Assembly (NCBI GenBank): GCA_934539245.1 | Contig: CAKTCK010000001.1 | Span: forward strand, 18,583-82,582 | Direction of reading: 5' to 3' | From: an uncultured Faecalibacterium sp. | GTDB lineage: Bacteria > Bacillota > Clostridia > Oscillospirales > Ruminococcaceae | DNA: 64,000 nt | Shown: positions 7,962 through 18,206 of the stretch, piece after piece | Position numbering within the stretch: the stretch's first letter is position 1 | How the letters are laid out: each line of letters opens with the position of its first letter | Position numbers and translations under genes: made by a program | The notes under the pieces: generated by a model | What the model was told of the DNA's origin: nothing | Database searches by the model: none | Seen by the model: only the letters and a program-made list of their open reading frames with translations

Positions 7962-9068
7962 ATGACAGCAGCGAATAAGGACTTTTTTGAAGCGCTCTCC
8001 ATGCTGGAGCATGAGCGCGGCATCACCGCAGAGTATCTGATCGAAAAGATCAAGGCGGCCATCATCATTGCCGTCAAGAAGAACTATGAGGTCGAGGAGG
8101 ATCACATCCGTGTGGACATCGACCCCGACACCGGCCGCTTTGATGTGGCACTGATCCAGGACATCGTGGCAGACGAGGACTGGTACGACGAGCACGCTGA
8201 GATCGGTGTGACCGAGGCACGCAAGATCCGCAGCAGCTACGAGGTGGGCGACCGCATCATCACCCCGCTCAAGACCCGCGATTTTGGCCGCATTGCCGCC
8301 CAGACCGCAAAGCACGTCATCCGTCAGGGCATCCGCGAGGCCGAGCGTAACCAGCAGCTCAGCGAGATCCAGTCCCGCGCACATGACATCGTGCAGGCCA
8401 CCGTTACCCGCGTGGATACCGAGAAGGGCATTGTTGCACTGGATCTGGGCAAGGGCGGCGAGGCTGTTCTGCCCCGCAACGAGCAGGTGCCCGGCGAGGT
8501 GTACACCGAGGGCGAGACCCTGCAGGTCTACATCGTGGACGTGGTCAGCACCGAGCGCGGCCCCCGCGTGATGATCAGCCGCACCCATCCCGGCCTTGTC
8601 AAGCGCCTGTTTGAGCTGGAAGTGCCCGAAATCTTTGACGGCACTGTGGAGGTGAAGGCCATCAGCCGCGAAGCTGGTGCCCGCACCAAGATGGCTGTCT
8701 GGTCCAAGGACCCCAACGTCAACCCTGTCTCCGCCTGCATCGGCGAGCACGGCGCCCGTGTGGCTGCTGTTGTGGAAAAGCTGGGCGGCGAGAAGATCGA
8801 CATCGTCAAGTGGAGCGAGGATATCTCTGAGTTCATCTCCGCAGCCCTGAGCCCCGCCAAGGTGGTCAAGGTGGAGCTGCTGCCCGGCGAGACCCGCTCC
8901 TGCCGTGTCACCGTGCCCGACCAGCAGCTGAGCCTGGCCATCGGCAACAAGGGTCAGAACGCCCGCCTGTGCGCCCGCCTGACCGGCTACAACATTGATA
9001 TCCGTCCCGAGAGCGGCTACTACGGCGAGGACGAGGAGCCCAAGAAGGACGCAGCAGACGCTGAATAA
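7962..9068 (+). CDS. nusA: Transcription elongation/termination factor NusA
   Basis: 368 residues from ATG 7962, preceded by TAGGAGG. Domains in order: N-terminal RNA-polymerase binding domain (1-125), S1 domain around 130-200 (VTRVDTEKGIVALDLGKG), KH1 with the family-typical SRTHPGLVKRLFELEVPEI lead-in, and KH2 with LAIGNKGQNARLCARLTGY. It lacks the acidic C-terminal repeats of enterobacterial NusA, as usual in Firmicutes. Acts with RNA polymerase in pausing and termination. Confidence 0.96.
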   Translation: MTAANKDFFEALSMLEHERGITAEYLIEKIKAAIIIAVKKNYEVEEDHIRVDIDPDTGRFDVALIQDIVADEDWYDEHAEIGVTEARKIRSSYEVGDRIITPLKTRDFGRIAAQTAKHVIRQGIREAERNQQLSEIQSRAHDIVQATVTRVDTEKGIVALDLGKGGEAVLPRNEQVPGEVYTEGETLQVYIVDVVSTERGPRVMISRTHPGLVKRLFELEVPEIFDGTVEVKAISREAGARTKMAVWSKDPNVNPVSACIGEHGARVAAVVEKLGGEKIDIVKWSEDISEFISAALSPAKVVKVELLPGETRSCRVTVPDQQLSLAIGNKGQNARLCARLTGYNIDIRPESGYYGEDEEPKKDAADAE

Positions 9069-9101
9069 GCCCGGCACCATCTGCCGAAGGAGGGAAACCG
9101 G

Positions 9102-9401
9102 ATGGCACAAAAAAAGATCCCTGCCCGCCAGTGCATCGGCTGCATGACCAGCCGCCCCAAAAAGGAGCTGGTGCGCGTGGTGCGCGCACCCAGCGGGGAG
9201 ATCAGCATTGATCTGGTAGGCAAAAAGCCGGGGCGCGGCGCATATCTCTGCCCTGACCCGGACTGCCTGACCAAGGCAAAGAAGAAAAAGGCGCTGGAGC
9301 GCTGCTTTGAGCAGCCGGTCCCCGCCGAGGTATACGACGCGCTGGCTGTACAGCTGGCCGCAGCCGCAAAGGAGGCAGCAGCCGATGGCAAAAAAGAATA
9401 A
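9102..9401 (+). CDS. rnpM: RnpM (YlxR) RNase P modulator
   Basis: 99 residues. The fold signature is complete: RQCIGCM with the CxxC pair near residue 12, KKELVRVVR, D-VGKKPGRGAYLC and a later C. YlxR-family proteins bind RNA, and in Bacillus RnpM binds and modulates RNase P RNA. The C-terminal 20 residues are alanine/lysine rich. Overlaps ylxQ by 17 nt. Confidence 0.9.
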   Translation: MAQKKIPARQCIGCMTSRPKKELVRVVRAPSGEISIDLVGKKPGRGAYLCPDPDCLTKAKKKKALERCFEQPVPAEVYDALAVQLAAAAKEAAADGKKE

Positions 9402-9762
9402 CGCCCCCGCAAAACCCAAGCTGCCCCCGGAAGAGGCGCTGTATCAGGCCGTGAGCCTGTGCCGCAAGGCCGGTGCGCTGACCATGGGCTTTGACGCCGT
9501 GGAGGAAGCCTGCGTAAAAAGCAAGGCGTGGCTGGTGATGACCGCATCGGACATCAGCCCCAAGACTTTGCAGCGTTTGAACTATGCTGTGGGCGACTTA
9601 GTGGACGTGTTCACTATGCCGCTGACGCAGGATAAGCTGGCCGATATCAGCCACAAGCCCGTGGCTGTTTACGCGGTGACCGACCGCAACCTCGCAAAGC
9701 TCTGCTTCGACCGCCTGTCGGACTGCGGAGCAATCAAAAATGAGGAGGATATGAGCGAATGA
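9385..9762 (+). CDS. ylxQ: YlxQ, L7Ae/L30e-family RNA-binding protein
   Basis: 125 residues, start at ATG 9385 inside rnpM with AAAGGAGG upstream. The [16 protein letters not shown] segment and the later [16 protein letters not shown] segment give the L7Ae fold that recognises kink-turn RNA. Stop overlaps the infB start (ATGA), implying translational coupling. C-terminal tail is acidic. Confidence 0.88.
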   Translation: MAKKNNAPAKPKLPPEEALYQAVSLCRKAGALTMGFDAVEEACVKSKAWLVMTASDISPKTLQRLNYAVGDLVDVFTMPLTQDKLADISHKPVAVYAVTDRNLAKLCFDRLSDCGAIKNEEDMSE

Positions 9763-12239
9763 TCGTAAAATATAAAGTGAGTGACTTTGCAAAGGATCTG
9801 AACCTTTCTGCAAAGAAGGTGCTGGACGAGCTGACCGCTATGGGCAGCACCGGCAAGAAGAACAGCTCCAATCTGGAGGAGAACGAGCTGAACTACCTGC
9901 TGGAGAAGTTCAGCAAGGACAACAGCGTGGCGAATCTGGACGAGTTCTTGAACAGCGCCAAGGCTCCCAAGGAGGATCCCAAGGCCGAGAAGAAGGCTGA
10001 CCAGAAAGCCGAAAAGAAGGCTGAAAAGAAGCCCGAGGCTCCCAAGGCTGACAAAAAGCCCCAGCAGCCCGCCGCAAAGGCTGAGCAGCCCAAGGCAAAC
10101 AACAATAATAACAACAATAAGCACGGCGACAAGAAGCCCGAGCAGCACAAGAAGCGCGAGGAAAAGACCGTTTCCTTCAGCGAGCTGGCACGCGAGACCG
10201 GCGCAAAGGCTGCTGCTGCCCCCGCACAGGCAGTCTCTGTCCGCCGCGAGGACAATCAGGTCACCGTGGATACCCGCACTGTGGATATGAACGTGGACCG
10301 CTTCGATGCCCGTTACGATGATCTGGCCTCTACCAAGAACACCGAGAACCGCCGCAAGCCCACCCCGCAGGGCAACAAGCAGAAGTTCACCCAGCGCGGC
10401 CAGCGCCAGCGCCAGCAGTTCCAGAAGGGCAAGCGCGAGACCGAGTTCGAGCGTCTGCAGCGCATCCAGCTGGAGAAGGCCCGCAACGCCCAGCTGAAGG
10501 TGCTGATCCCCGACGAGATCACCGTGGGCGAGCTGGCAGCCCGTCTGAAGCAGCAGGCCGGTAAGGTCATTGCCAAGTTCATGCAGATGGGCGAGATGCA
10601 CGCCATCAACGATGTGATCGATTTCGACACCGCATCTCTGCTGGCAGAGGAGTTCCACGCAAAGGTCGAGCACGAGGTGCACGTTACCATCGAGGAGCGT
10701 CTGTTCACGCAGGAAGAGGATGCACAGGAGGATCTGGTGGAGCGTCCCCCGGTGGTCTGTGTCATGGGTCACGTTGACCACGGCAAGACCAGTATTCTGG
10801 ATGCTATCCGCAAGACCAACGTCACCGCAGGTGAGGCCGGCGGCATCACGCAGGCTATCGGTGCATATCAGGTGCGCATCAACGACAGCAAGATTACCTT
10901 CCTCGACACCCCGGGTCACGAGGCTTTCACCTCCATGCGTGCCCGTGGTGCCAACATGACCGATATCGCTATTCTGGTCGTGGCTGCTGATGACGGCATC
11001 ATGCCCCAGACCATCGAGTCCATCAATCACGCCAAGGCTGCTGAGGTCAAGGTGATCGTTGCCATCAACAAGATGGATAAGCCCACCGCCAACCCCGAGC
11101 GCGTGAAGGAGAGCCTGACCAAGTACGGCCTGATCCCCGAGGACTGGGGCGGAGATGTGGCTTGCATCCCCGTGTCTGCACTGACTGGTATGGGCATCAA
11201 CGACCTGCTGGAGCGCGTTGCGCTGGAAGCTGAGGTCATGGAGCTGAAGGCCAACCCCAACCGCCGCGCCAAGGGCGCTGTGGTCGAGGCTCGTCTGGAC
11301 AAGGGTCAGGGCCCCATCGCCACCATTCTGGTGCAGAACGGCACCCTGCACGCCGGTGATGTCATCATTGCCGGTACCGCTGTGGGTCGTGTGCGTACCA
11401 TGCGCAATGACAAGGGTCAGCTGCTCACCGATGCCGGCCCCTCCACCCCTGTGGAGATCACCGGTCTGACCGCCGTGCCCGAGGCCGGCGACCTGTTCGA
11501 GGCTGTTGAGGACGAGCGTCTGGCCCGTGAGCTGGCAGAGCAGCGCATCGCTGCCGCCAAGGAGAAACAGTTCTCCTCCTTCCAGAAGGTCACGCTGGAT
11601 AACCTGTTCAGCCAGATGGCACAGAACGACATGAAGGAACTGGCCATCGTGGTCAAGGCCGACGTGCAGGGCTCTGCCGAGGCTGTGAAGCAGAGTCTGG
11701 AGAAGATCTCCAACGATGAGGTGCGCGTGCGCGTCATCCACGCCGGTGTCGGCGCCATCAGCAAGTCCGACGTCGATCTGGCCGATGCCTCCAACGCCAT
11801 CATCATCGGCTTCAACGTTCGCCCGGACAATGTGGCTAAGGAAGAAGCCGCTGCTACCAAGGTGGAAATGCGTATGTACCGCGTCATCTACGATGCCATC
11901 AACGATGTCACCGACGCTATGAAGGGTATGCTGGCACCCAAGTTCCGCGAGGTCGCTCTGGGCGAGTTGCAGGTGCGTCAGGTGTACAAGATCTCCAACG
12001 TGGGCACCGTTGCAGGCTGCCGCGTGACCAGCGGCAAGATCACCCGCGACAGCAAGGTGCGCGTGGTGCGTGACGGCATCGTCATCGCCGAGGACGAGAT
12101 CGCATCCCTGAAGCGCTTCAAGGATGACGCCAAGGAAGTGGCCGAGGGCTACGAGTGCGGCGTGACCCTGGAGAAGTTTGCGGACGTCAAGGAAGGCGAC
12201 GTGTACGAGGCCTTCAAGATGGAAGAATACCGCGACTAA
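9759..12239 (+). CDS. infB: Translation initiation factor IF-2
   Basis: 826 residues. N-terminal IF2-N module (1-60) binds into a long charged Lys/Glu/Ala linker (about 65-240) that contains a six-asparagine run and differs in composition from the rest. GTPase domain follows: G1 GHVDHGKT at 337, DTPGH (G3) and NKMD (G4), then domain II, III and IV. It places initiator tRNA on the 30S subunit. Starts in a 4-nt overlap with ylxQ. Confidence 0.97.
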   Translation: MIVKYKVSDFAKDLNLSAKKVLDELTAMGSTGKKNSSNLEENELNYLLEKFSKDNSVANLDEFLNSAKAPKEDPKAEKKADQKAEKKAEKKPEAPKADKKPQQPAAKAEQPKANNNNNNNKHGDKKPEQHKKREEKTVSFSELARETGAKAAAAPAQAVSVRREDNQVTVDTRTVDMNVDRFDARYDDLASTKNTENRRKPTPQGNKQKFTQRGQRQRQQFQKGKRETEFERLQRIQLEKARNAQLKVLIPDEITVGELAARLKQQAGKVIAKFMQMGEMHAINDVIDFDTASLLAEEFHAKVEHEVHVTIEERLFTQEEDAQEDLVERPPVVCVMGHVDHGKTSILDAIRKTNVTAGEAGGITQAIGAYQVRINDSKITFLDTPGHEAFTSMRARGANMTDIAILVVAADDGIMPQTIESINHAKAAEVKVIVAINKMDKPTANPERVKESLTKYGLIPEDWGGDVACIPVSALTGMGINDLLERVALEAEVMELKANPNRRAKGAVVEARLDKGQGPIATILVQNGTLHAGDVIIAGTAVGRVRTMRNDKGQLLTDAGPSTPVEITGLTAVPEAGDLFEAVEDERLARELAEQRIAAAKEKQFSSFQKVTLDNLFSQMAQNDMKELAIVVKADVQGSAEAVKQSLEKISNDEVRVRVIHAGVGAISKSDVDLADASNAIIIGFNVRPDNVAKEEAAATKVEMRMYRVIYDAINDVTDAMKGMLAPKFREVALGELQVRQVYKISNVGTVAGCRVTSGKITRDSKVRVVRDGIVIAEDEIASLKRFKDDAKEVAEGYECGVTLEKFADVKEGDVYEAFKMEEYRD

Positions 12240-12249
12240 GATTTAAAAT

Positions 12250-12388
12250 AACCCTCTCCGTCATTGCTGACGCAATGCCGCCTCTCCCGAGGCAGGAGGC
12301 TTGCAGAGAAACGGAAAAGCATCCCGTATCCACGCAAAAAGCTCGCCCATCGGGAGAGCTGCCAAGCGAAGCGAGGCTGAGAGGGTTT
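12250..12388 (+). repeat. Miniature palindromic repeat, copy 1
   Basis: Begins AACCCTCTC and ends GAGAGGGTTTT, with degenerate inner arms around GCTCGCCCATCGGGAGAGC. It fills the infB-rbfA gap and ends 22 bp before the rbfA start. Same family as copies at 24996, 29736, 31919 and 37131. Confidence 0.7.
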
Positions 12389-12409
12389 TCTTTTTAAAGG
12401 AGAAACGGA

Positions 12410-12802
12410 ATGTCTCAGAAAAATATGGGCCGTCTTGCGCAGGATATGAAGCGCGAGGTCATTGCCATCATCGGCCGGCTGAAGGACCCGCGGCTGGAGG
12501 GCGGTCTGCTGACCGTCACCCGTCTGGACGTGACGCCGGATCTGGATGTGGCAAAGGTGTATGTAAGCGTGATGGGCCGTGCAGACGGCCCCAAACCCGC
12601 TATTGAAGCGCTGAACCGTGCCGCAGGCCATGTGCGCACCGAGGTCAGCAAAAAAATGCACATCCGCAAGGCACCCCGCTTCATCTTTGTGGAGGATGAC
12701 GGTGCTGCCTACGCCGCCCACATCAACGAGCTGCTGCGCAGCCTGAACGTGAACGGCGAGGAGGAAGCACAGCCTGCTGATACCGAACAGACCGAGGATT
12801 GA
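12410..12802 (+). CDS. rbfA: Ribosome-binding factor A
   Basis: 130 residues with the KH-like RbfA fold: KREVIAIIGRLKDPR, VTRLDVTPDLDVAKVYVS, and VRTEVSKKMHIRKAPRFIF. Needed for late 30S maturation at the 5' end of 16S rRNA. A strong AAAGGAG site precedes ATG 12410. C-terminal tail of about 20 residues is acidic. Confidence 0.95.
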   Translation: MSQKNMGRLAQDMKREVIAIIGRLKDPRLEGGLLTVTRLDVTPDLDVAKVYVSVMGRADGPKPAIEALNRAAGHVRTEVSKKMHIRKAPRFIFVEDDGAAYAAHINELLRSLNVNGEEEAQPADTEQTED

Positions 12803-12831
12803 CTGCCTTTGCGGAAAGGATGGATCATTGG

Positions 12832-13809
12832 ATGACAGAACAACTGAATGTGCAGCAGATGGCGCAGCGCCTGCTGGCTGCGGACAACATTTTGATTCTG
12901 TGCCACAAAAACCCGGACGGTGACACCATCGGCTGCGGCAGCGCCCTGTACTATGCGCTCAAAGCGCTGGAAAAAACAACAGCGGTGCTCTGCTCCGATG
13001 TCATTCCGTCCCGCTACGCCTTTACAAACCCACGGCTGTTCAAGGGCGAGTTCGAGCCCCGCACTGTGATTGCGGTAGATGTGGCTGGGTTGCAGCTGTT
13101 TGGCGAAAATAACGGTGTGCCGCAGTACGCACGCCATGTGGACCTGTGCATCGACCACCATGCAGGCAACAACGGCTATGCCGATTTTACCCTTCTGGAT
13201 GCCGGGGCCGCTGCGGCAGCGGAGCTGCTGTATCAGGTCATCGTGGAGATGGGCGTGTCCATCACCCCCCACATTGCGGACTGTCTGTATACCGGCATTG
13301 CCACCGACACCGGCTGCTTCAAGTTCTCCTCCACCACAGCCAACACCCACACGGTGGCGGCAAAGCTTATTGAAGCCGGCTGCCATGTGGAGGAGCTGAA
13401 CACCCTGCTCTTCGACACAAAGCCCCGTGCCCGCATGGAGGCCGAGCGCATCGCCCGCAACCATCTGGAGTACTATCTGGACGGCCGCTGCGCCCTGATC
13501 TACCTGACTCGGGACGAGATCCGGCAGAGCGGGGTAGACCCTGCGGACCTGGAGGAGCTGACCAGCCTGCCCATCAGCATCGAGGGGGTCAAGGTCGGCC
13601 TGACCCTGCGCCAGCAGCCCGGCGGCAGCTACCGCATCAGTGTGCGCACCGCAAAGGGCGTGGACGCCTGTGCCATCGCCCGGCGGCTGGGCGGCGGCGG
13701 GCACACCCGCGCAGCGGGCTGTGAGCTGCTGGGCGACCTTGAAAACACCAAAAACGCGATCCTTGCAGAGGTGGAAGCCGAGCTGGACGCACCGCAGGAG
13801 GAAGCATGA
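12832..13809 (+). CDS. nrnA: DHH-family nanoRNase/pAp phosphatase NrnA
   Basis: 325 residues from ATG 12832 (GGAAAGGA about 11 nt upstream); an in-frame ATG at 12820 has no spacing for a ribosome site. Motifs: HKNPDGD (25-31), AVDVAG near 82, DHH (108-110), GIATDTGCFKF, and the C-terminal DHHA1 signature GGGHTRAAG. The protein degrades short RNA oligonucleotides and dephosphorylates pAp. Overlaps truB by 4 nt. Confidence 0.92.
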   Translation: MTEQLNVQQMAQRLLAADNILILCHKNPDGDTIGCGSALYYALKALEKTTAVLCSDVIPSRYAFTNPRLFKGEFEPRTVIAVDVAGLQLFGENNGVPQYARHVDLCIDHHAGNNGYADFTLLDAGAAAAAELLYQVIVEMGVSITPHIADCLYTGIATDTGCFKFSSTTANTHTVAAKLIEAGCHVEELNTLLFDTKPRARMEAERIARNHLEYYLDGRCALIYLTRDEIRQSGVDPADLEELTSLPISIEGVKVGLTLRQQPGGSYRISVRTAKGVDACAIARRLGGGGHTRAAGCELLGDLENTKNAILAEVEAELDAPQEEA

Positions 13810-14693
13810 TGCAGGGCATCCTGATCGTAGACAAGCCCATGGACTGGACCAGCTTTGACGTGGTGGCAAAGCTGCGCGGTGTGCTGGGCACCCGCAAGCT
13901 GGGGCACAGCGGTACGCTGGACCCCATGGCCACCGGCGTTCTGCCGGTGTTCTGCGGCGGTGCCAGCAAGGCGGTGGATTTGCAGCTGAACCACGACAAG
14001 ACCTACCGCGCCACTCTGCGCTTGGGTGCACGCACCGATACCGGCGATAGCACCGGCACGGTGCTGGAAACTGCCCCCGTCACCGCCGGGGAAAAGGAAT
14101 TGCTGGCTGTGCTGCCGCAGTTTATCGGCCCGCAGATGCAGGTGCCGCCCATGTACTCGGCGGTCAAAATCAACGGTCAGCCGCTGTATAAGCTGGCCCG
14201 CGAGGGCGTGACCGTGGAGCGCAAGGCGCGCCCCATTGAGATTTACGGCATCGAGTACGGCGGCAGTCCGGCAGAAAACGAGTATGTGCTGACGGTGCGC
14301 TGCTCCAAGGGCACCTATATCCGCACTCTGCTGGAGGATATCGCCGCCGCCATGGGGCAGAAGGGCACCATGAGCGCGCTGCGCCGCACTTTTGCCGGTC
14401 TGTACACCGAAGCAGACGCCCACACGCTGGAAGAAATTCTTGCCGCAAAGGAGCAGGGAAGCGCTGCGCTGGAAGCACTGATGCTGCCGGTGGAAAGCGT
14501 GTTCACCCCGCTGCCGCTGCTGGTGGTGGAGCCATGGGTGGAGCAGCATTTGTACAACGGCTGCCCCACCAGCCGCTACCCCGCAGCAGACGGACGCTAC
14601 CGGGTGCGCAATGCCGCCGGGCAGTTCCTTGGCCTTGCCAACATCACCGGCGGAGTGCTCCGGGTGGAAAAACTGTTCGTGGAACGTAATTGA
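13806..14693 (+). CDS. truB: tRNA pseudouridine-55 synthase
   Basis: 295 residues. Motif I KPMDWTSFDVV, the catalytic-Asp motif LGHSGTLDPMATGVL, the PPMYSAVKINGQ motif and the RCSKGTYIRTL motif are all present, and a C-terminal PUA-like segment follows. Modifies U55 of tRNA. Start in ATGATG directly after AGGAGGAAGC, coupled to nrnA. Confidence 0.95.
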   Translation: MMQGILIVDKPMDWTSFDVVAKLRGVLGTRKLGHSGTLDPMATGVLPVFCGGASKAVDLQLNHDKTYRATLRLGARTDTGDSTGTVLETAPVTAGEKELLAVLPQFIGPQMQVPPMYSAVKINGQPLYKLAREGVTVERKARPIEIYGIEYGGSPAENEYVLTVRCSKGTYIRTLLEDIAAAMGQKGTMSALRRTFAGLYTEADAHTLEEILAAKEQGSAALEALMLPVESVFTPLPLLVVEPWVEQHLYNGCPTSRYPAADGRYRVRNAAGQFLGLANITGGVLRVEKLFVERN

Positions 14694-14714
14694 GCAATAA
14701 AGGAAACAAGACCC

Positions 14715-15632
14715 ATGCAGATCATTTCTCAGTTTGCCCCGCTGCCGCTGGCGCAGCCCGAAAAAGGCACCGCCGTGGCTATGGGCTACTTTGACGGCAT
14801 CCATATCGGCCACCGGGCGGTGATCGAAGGGGCTGTGCAGTGGGCAAAGACCCATGACGCAGCCCCGGCGGTGTTCACCTTCCGCCTGCCGGTGGAAAAC
14901 AAAATGAAGGGCAAGCGCCTGCTTTCTACCGAGGATAAGCACGCCTTGATCCACAGCCTTGGGGTGGAGTATTACCTCACCCCGGACTTTGAAGCAATCA
15001 AGGCGCTGAGCCCGGAGGAGTTCGTGCGCGGCATCGTGGAAAACTGCCACGCCCGGGCGCTGTTCTGCGGCGAAAACTTCACCTTTGGCGCAAAGGCTGC
15101 CGGTACCCCGGAGCTGCTGCGCGCCCTCTGCGCCCCCCTTGGGGTAGAGGTGGTGGTGGTGCCCATGGCACAGTTTGAGGAAAAGCCGGTGTCCTCCACC
15201 CGCATCCGCACCGCGCTGGAAGGCGGGGATATCCCTGCTGCCAACGCCATGCTGGGGATGCCCTATGCCATCCGCTTTGCGGTGCAGCACGGGGCAGGGC
15301 TGGGACACACCCTCGGGGTGCCCACCATCAACCAGCTGTACCCGCAGGGCTTCCAGATGCCCCGCAGCGGCATTTATATCACCCGCACCTGCATCAACGG
15401 GGTGTGGTATCCCTCGGCCACCGGTCTGGGCAGCCGCCCTACCGTGAACGATGACGCCACCAAGGTGACCTGTGAGACCTTTATCCCGGGCTTTTCCGGC
15501 AATCTGTACGGCACCGACCCGGTGGTGGAGTTCTACGCCTACCTGAGCCCCAGCAAAAAGTTTGATACGCTGGACCAGCTGCGGGACTGCATCAACGATG
15601 CCGCCCGCCGTGCACAGGAATATTTTGCGTAA
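14715..15632 (+). CDS. ribF: Bifunctional riboflavin kinase/FAD synthetase
   Basis: 305 residues. N-terminal nucleotidyl-transferase with GYFDGIHIGHRAV and SSTRIR, then the riboflavin-kinase barrel with GHTLGVPTINQLYP, GIYITRT and the ETFIPGF segment. Converts riboflavin to FMN and FAD. Last gene of the operon, followed by a strong terminator. No FMN riboswitch is visible upstream. Confidence 0.94.
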   Translation: MQIISQFAPLPLAQPEKGTAVAMGYFDGIHIGHRAVIEGAVQWAKTHDAAPAVFTFRLPVENKMKGKRLLSTEDKHALIHSLGVEYYLTPDFEAIKALSPEEFVRGIVENCHARALFCGENFTFGAKAAGTPELLRALCAPLGVEVVVVPMAQFEEKPVSSTRIRTALEGGDIPAANAMLGMPYAIRFAVQHGAGLGHTLGVPTINQLYPQGFQMPRSGIYITRTCINGVWYPSATGLGSRPTVNDDATKVTCETFIPGFSGNLYGTDPVVEFYAYLSPSKKFDTLDQLRDCINDAARRAQEYFA

Positions 15633-15665
15633 CGCATAAAAAGCGGAAAAATTATTTTTATTTGG

Positions 15666-15703
15666 GCTTCCGAAAGGTCTGCGGACTTTTCGGAAGCTTT
15701 TTT
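15666..15703 (+). terminator. Terminator after ribF
   Basis: 14-bp stem GCTTCCGAAAGGTC / GACTTTTCGGAAGC with TGCG loop and TTTTTT tail. Together with the flanking AT-rich lead it is a near copy of the 849-889 hairpin on the opposite strand. Confidence 0.88.
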
Positions 15704-15835
15704 CACGGAAGAGAACGGAACGGAAACCGGCATTTCCGGCGTCTGCGGGCAGAAAAAACCGCACTTCGGGCAAAATAGACACATTTCCTTGCAACAACGG
15801 CAAATGTTTGTTAAACAATTATCTATCTCATATCC

Positions 15836-15889
15836 TTGCAATACACGCAGTTTTTGTTTATAATAGTAACTGTACGGGGCAAAGCCCCG
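15836..15889 (+). promoter_or_regulatory. pgk promoter and 5' mRNA hairpin
   Basis: TTGCAA (15836-15841), 17 bp, TATAAT (15859-15864). The expected transcript start is a few bases before a CGGGGC-AAA-GCCCCG hairpin at 15875-15889, a position typical of mRNA-stabilising 5' hairpins. The rest of 15704-15835 shows nothing I recognise. Confidence 0.8.
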
Positions 15890-15940
15890 ATTGTGAGCGA
15901 GACTCTGGTTCAGAATTATAACTTGAGAGGAGTTTTTACC

Positions 15941-17149
<1,209 letters not shown>

Positions 17150-17170
17150 TTTTTCCGGCATCACAATGGG

Positions 17171-17204
17171 TGCGGCGGCATTTACGCCGCCGCATCTTTT
17201 CTTT
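17171..17204 (+). terminator. Hairpin between pgk and tpiA
   Basis: TGCGGCGGC / GCCGCCGCA with a six-base loop, followed by TCTTTTCTTTT. Probably a partial terminator, allowing some read-through to tpiA. Confidence 0.6.
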
Positions 17205-17251
17205 TGTGCAGGCAATTTGTAAATAGTTACGAAGGTAAGGAGAAAATAACA

Positions 17252-18022
17252 ATGGATAAGGCAAAGCGCAAGGCTATTATCGCCGGTAACTGGAAGATGA
17301 ACAAGACCGCCTCCGAGGCTGCTGTTCTGGTGGACGAGCTGATCCCCGCCGTGAAGGACGCCACCTGCGAGGTGGTCATCTGCACCCCGTTTACCGATCT
17401 GGTCACCGCTGTGGCTAAGACCAAGGGCACCAACATCCATGTGGGTGCCGAGAACGTCCACTTTGAGAAGTCCGGTGCTTTCACCGGCGAGATCAGCGCT
17501 GATATGCTGGTGGATCTGGGCGTGGAGTACGTAATCGTCGGCCACTCTGAGCGCCGCCAGTACTTTGCAGAGACCGACCAGACCGTCAACAAGCGCACTC
17601 TGGCTGCCCTGAATGCCGGTCTGAAGGTCATCATTTGCGTGGGTGAGAGCCTGCAGCAGCGCGAGGAGGGCGTTACCGAGGAGCTGGTCCGTATGCAGAC
17701 CAAGATCGCCCTGCGTGACGTGACCGCCGAGCAGATGGCAAACGTTGTCATCGCCTACGAGCCCATCTGGGCCATTGGCACCGGCAAGACCGCTACCTCC
17801 GATCAGGCACAGGAAGTCTGCGCTCAGATCCGCAAGGTGGTGGGCGAGCTGTACGGCGAGGCTGTGGCCGAGGCTACCACTGTGCAGTACGGCGGCAGCA
17901 TGAACGCCAAGAACTGCGAGGAGCTGCTGAGCAAGAAGGACGTGGATGGCGGCCTGATCGGCGGCGCATCCCTGAAGGCTCCGGACTTTGCTGTCATCGT
18001 TGATGCAGCCACTAAGGGCTGA
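17252..18022 (+). CDS. tpiA: Triose-phosphate isomerase
   Basis: 256 residues, start ATG 17252 after AAGGAG. Catalytic Lys in GNWKMN, His in VGHSERR, Glu in [11 protein letters not shown], and the C-terminal phosphate-binding GGASLKA are present. Interconverts dihydroxyacetone phosphate and glyceraldehyde 3-phosphate. Confidence 0.97.
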   Translation: MDKAKRKAIIAGNWKMNKTASEAAVLVDELIPAVKDATCEVVICTPFTDLVTAVAKTKGTNIHVGAENVHFEKSGAFTGEISADMLVDLGVEYVIVGHSERRQYFAETDQTVNKRTLAALNAGLKVIICVGESLQQREEGVTEELVRMQTKIALRDVTAEQMANVVIAYEPIWAIGTGKTATSDQAQEVCAQIRKVVGELYGEAVAEATTVQYGGSMNAKNCEELLSKKDVDGGLIGGASLKAPDFAVIVDAATKG

Positions 18023-18051
18023 GCAACTGCCTTTTCTTAAATGAGCTGTTT

Positions 18052-18104
18052 CAGCGCCCGGCTGCGCCGCTTTTTCAGCGCTGAGCCGGGCGCTGATCTG
18101 TTTT
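18052..18104 (+). terminator. Hairpin between tpiA and gpmI
   Basis: CAGCGCCCGGC (18052-18062) pairs with GCCGGGCGCTG (18085-18095); the tail ATCTGTTTT is poor in T, so termination may be partial. Confidence 0.5.
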
Positions 18105-18206
18105 ACAGCAGCTGTCCGGGTGCGTGCACCCGCAGGCTGCACCCCCGCAGGCAGGGCCTCTGGCCTTGCCCGCAACGCGTGATAAATTCAAAGGAGATTC
18201 AATTTT

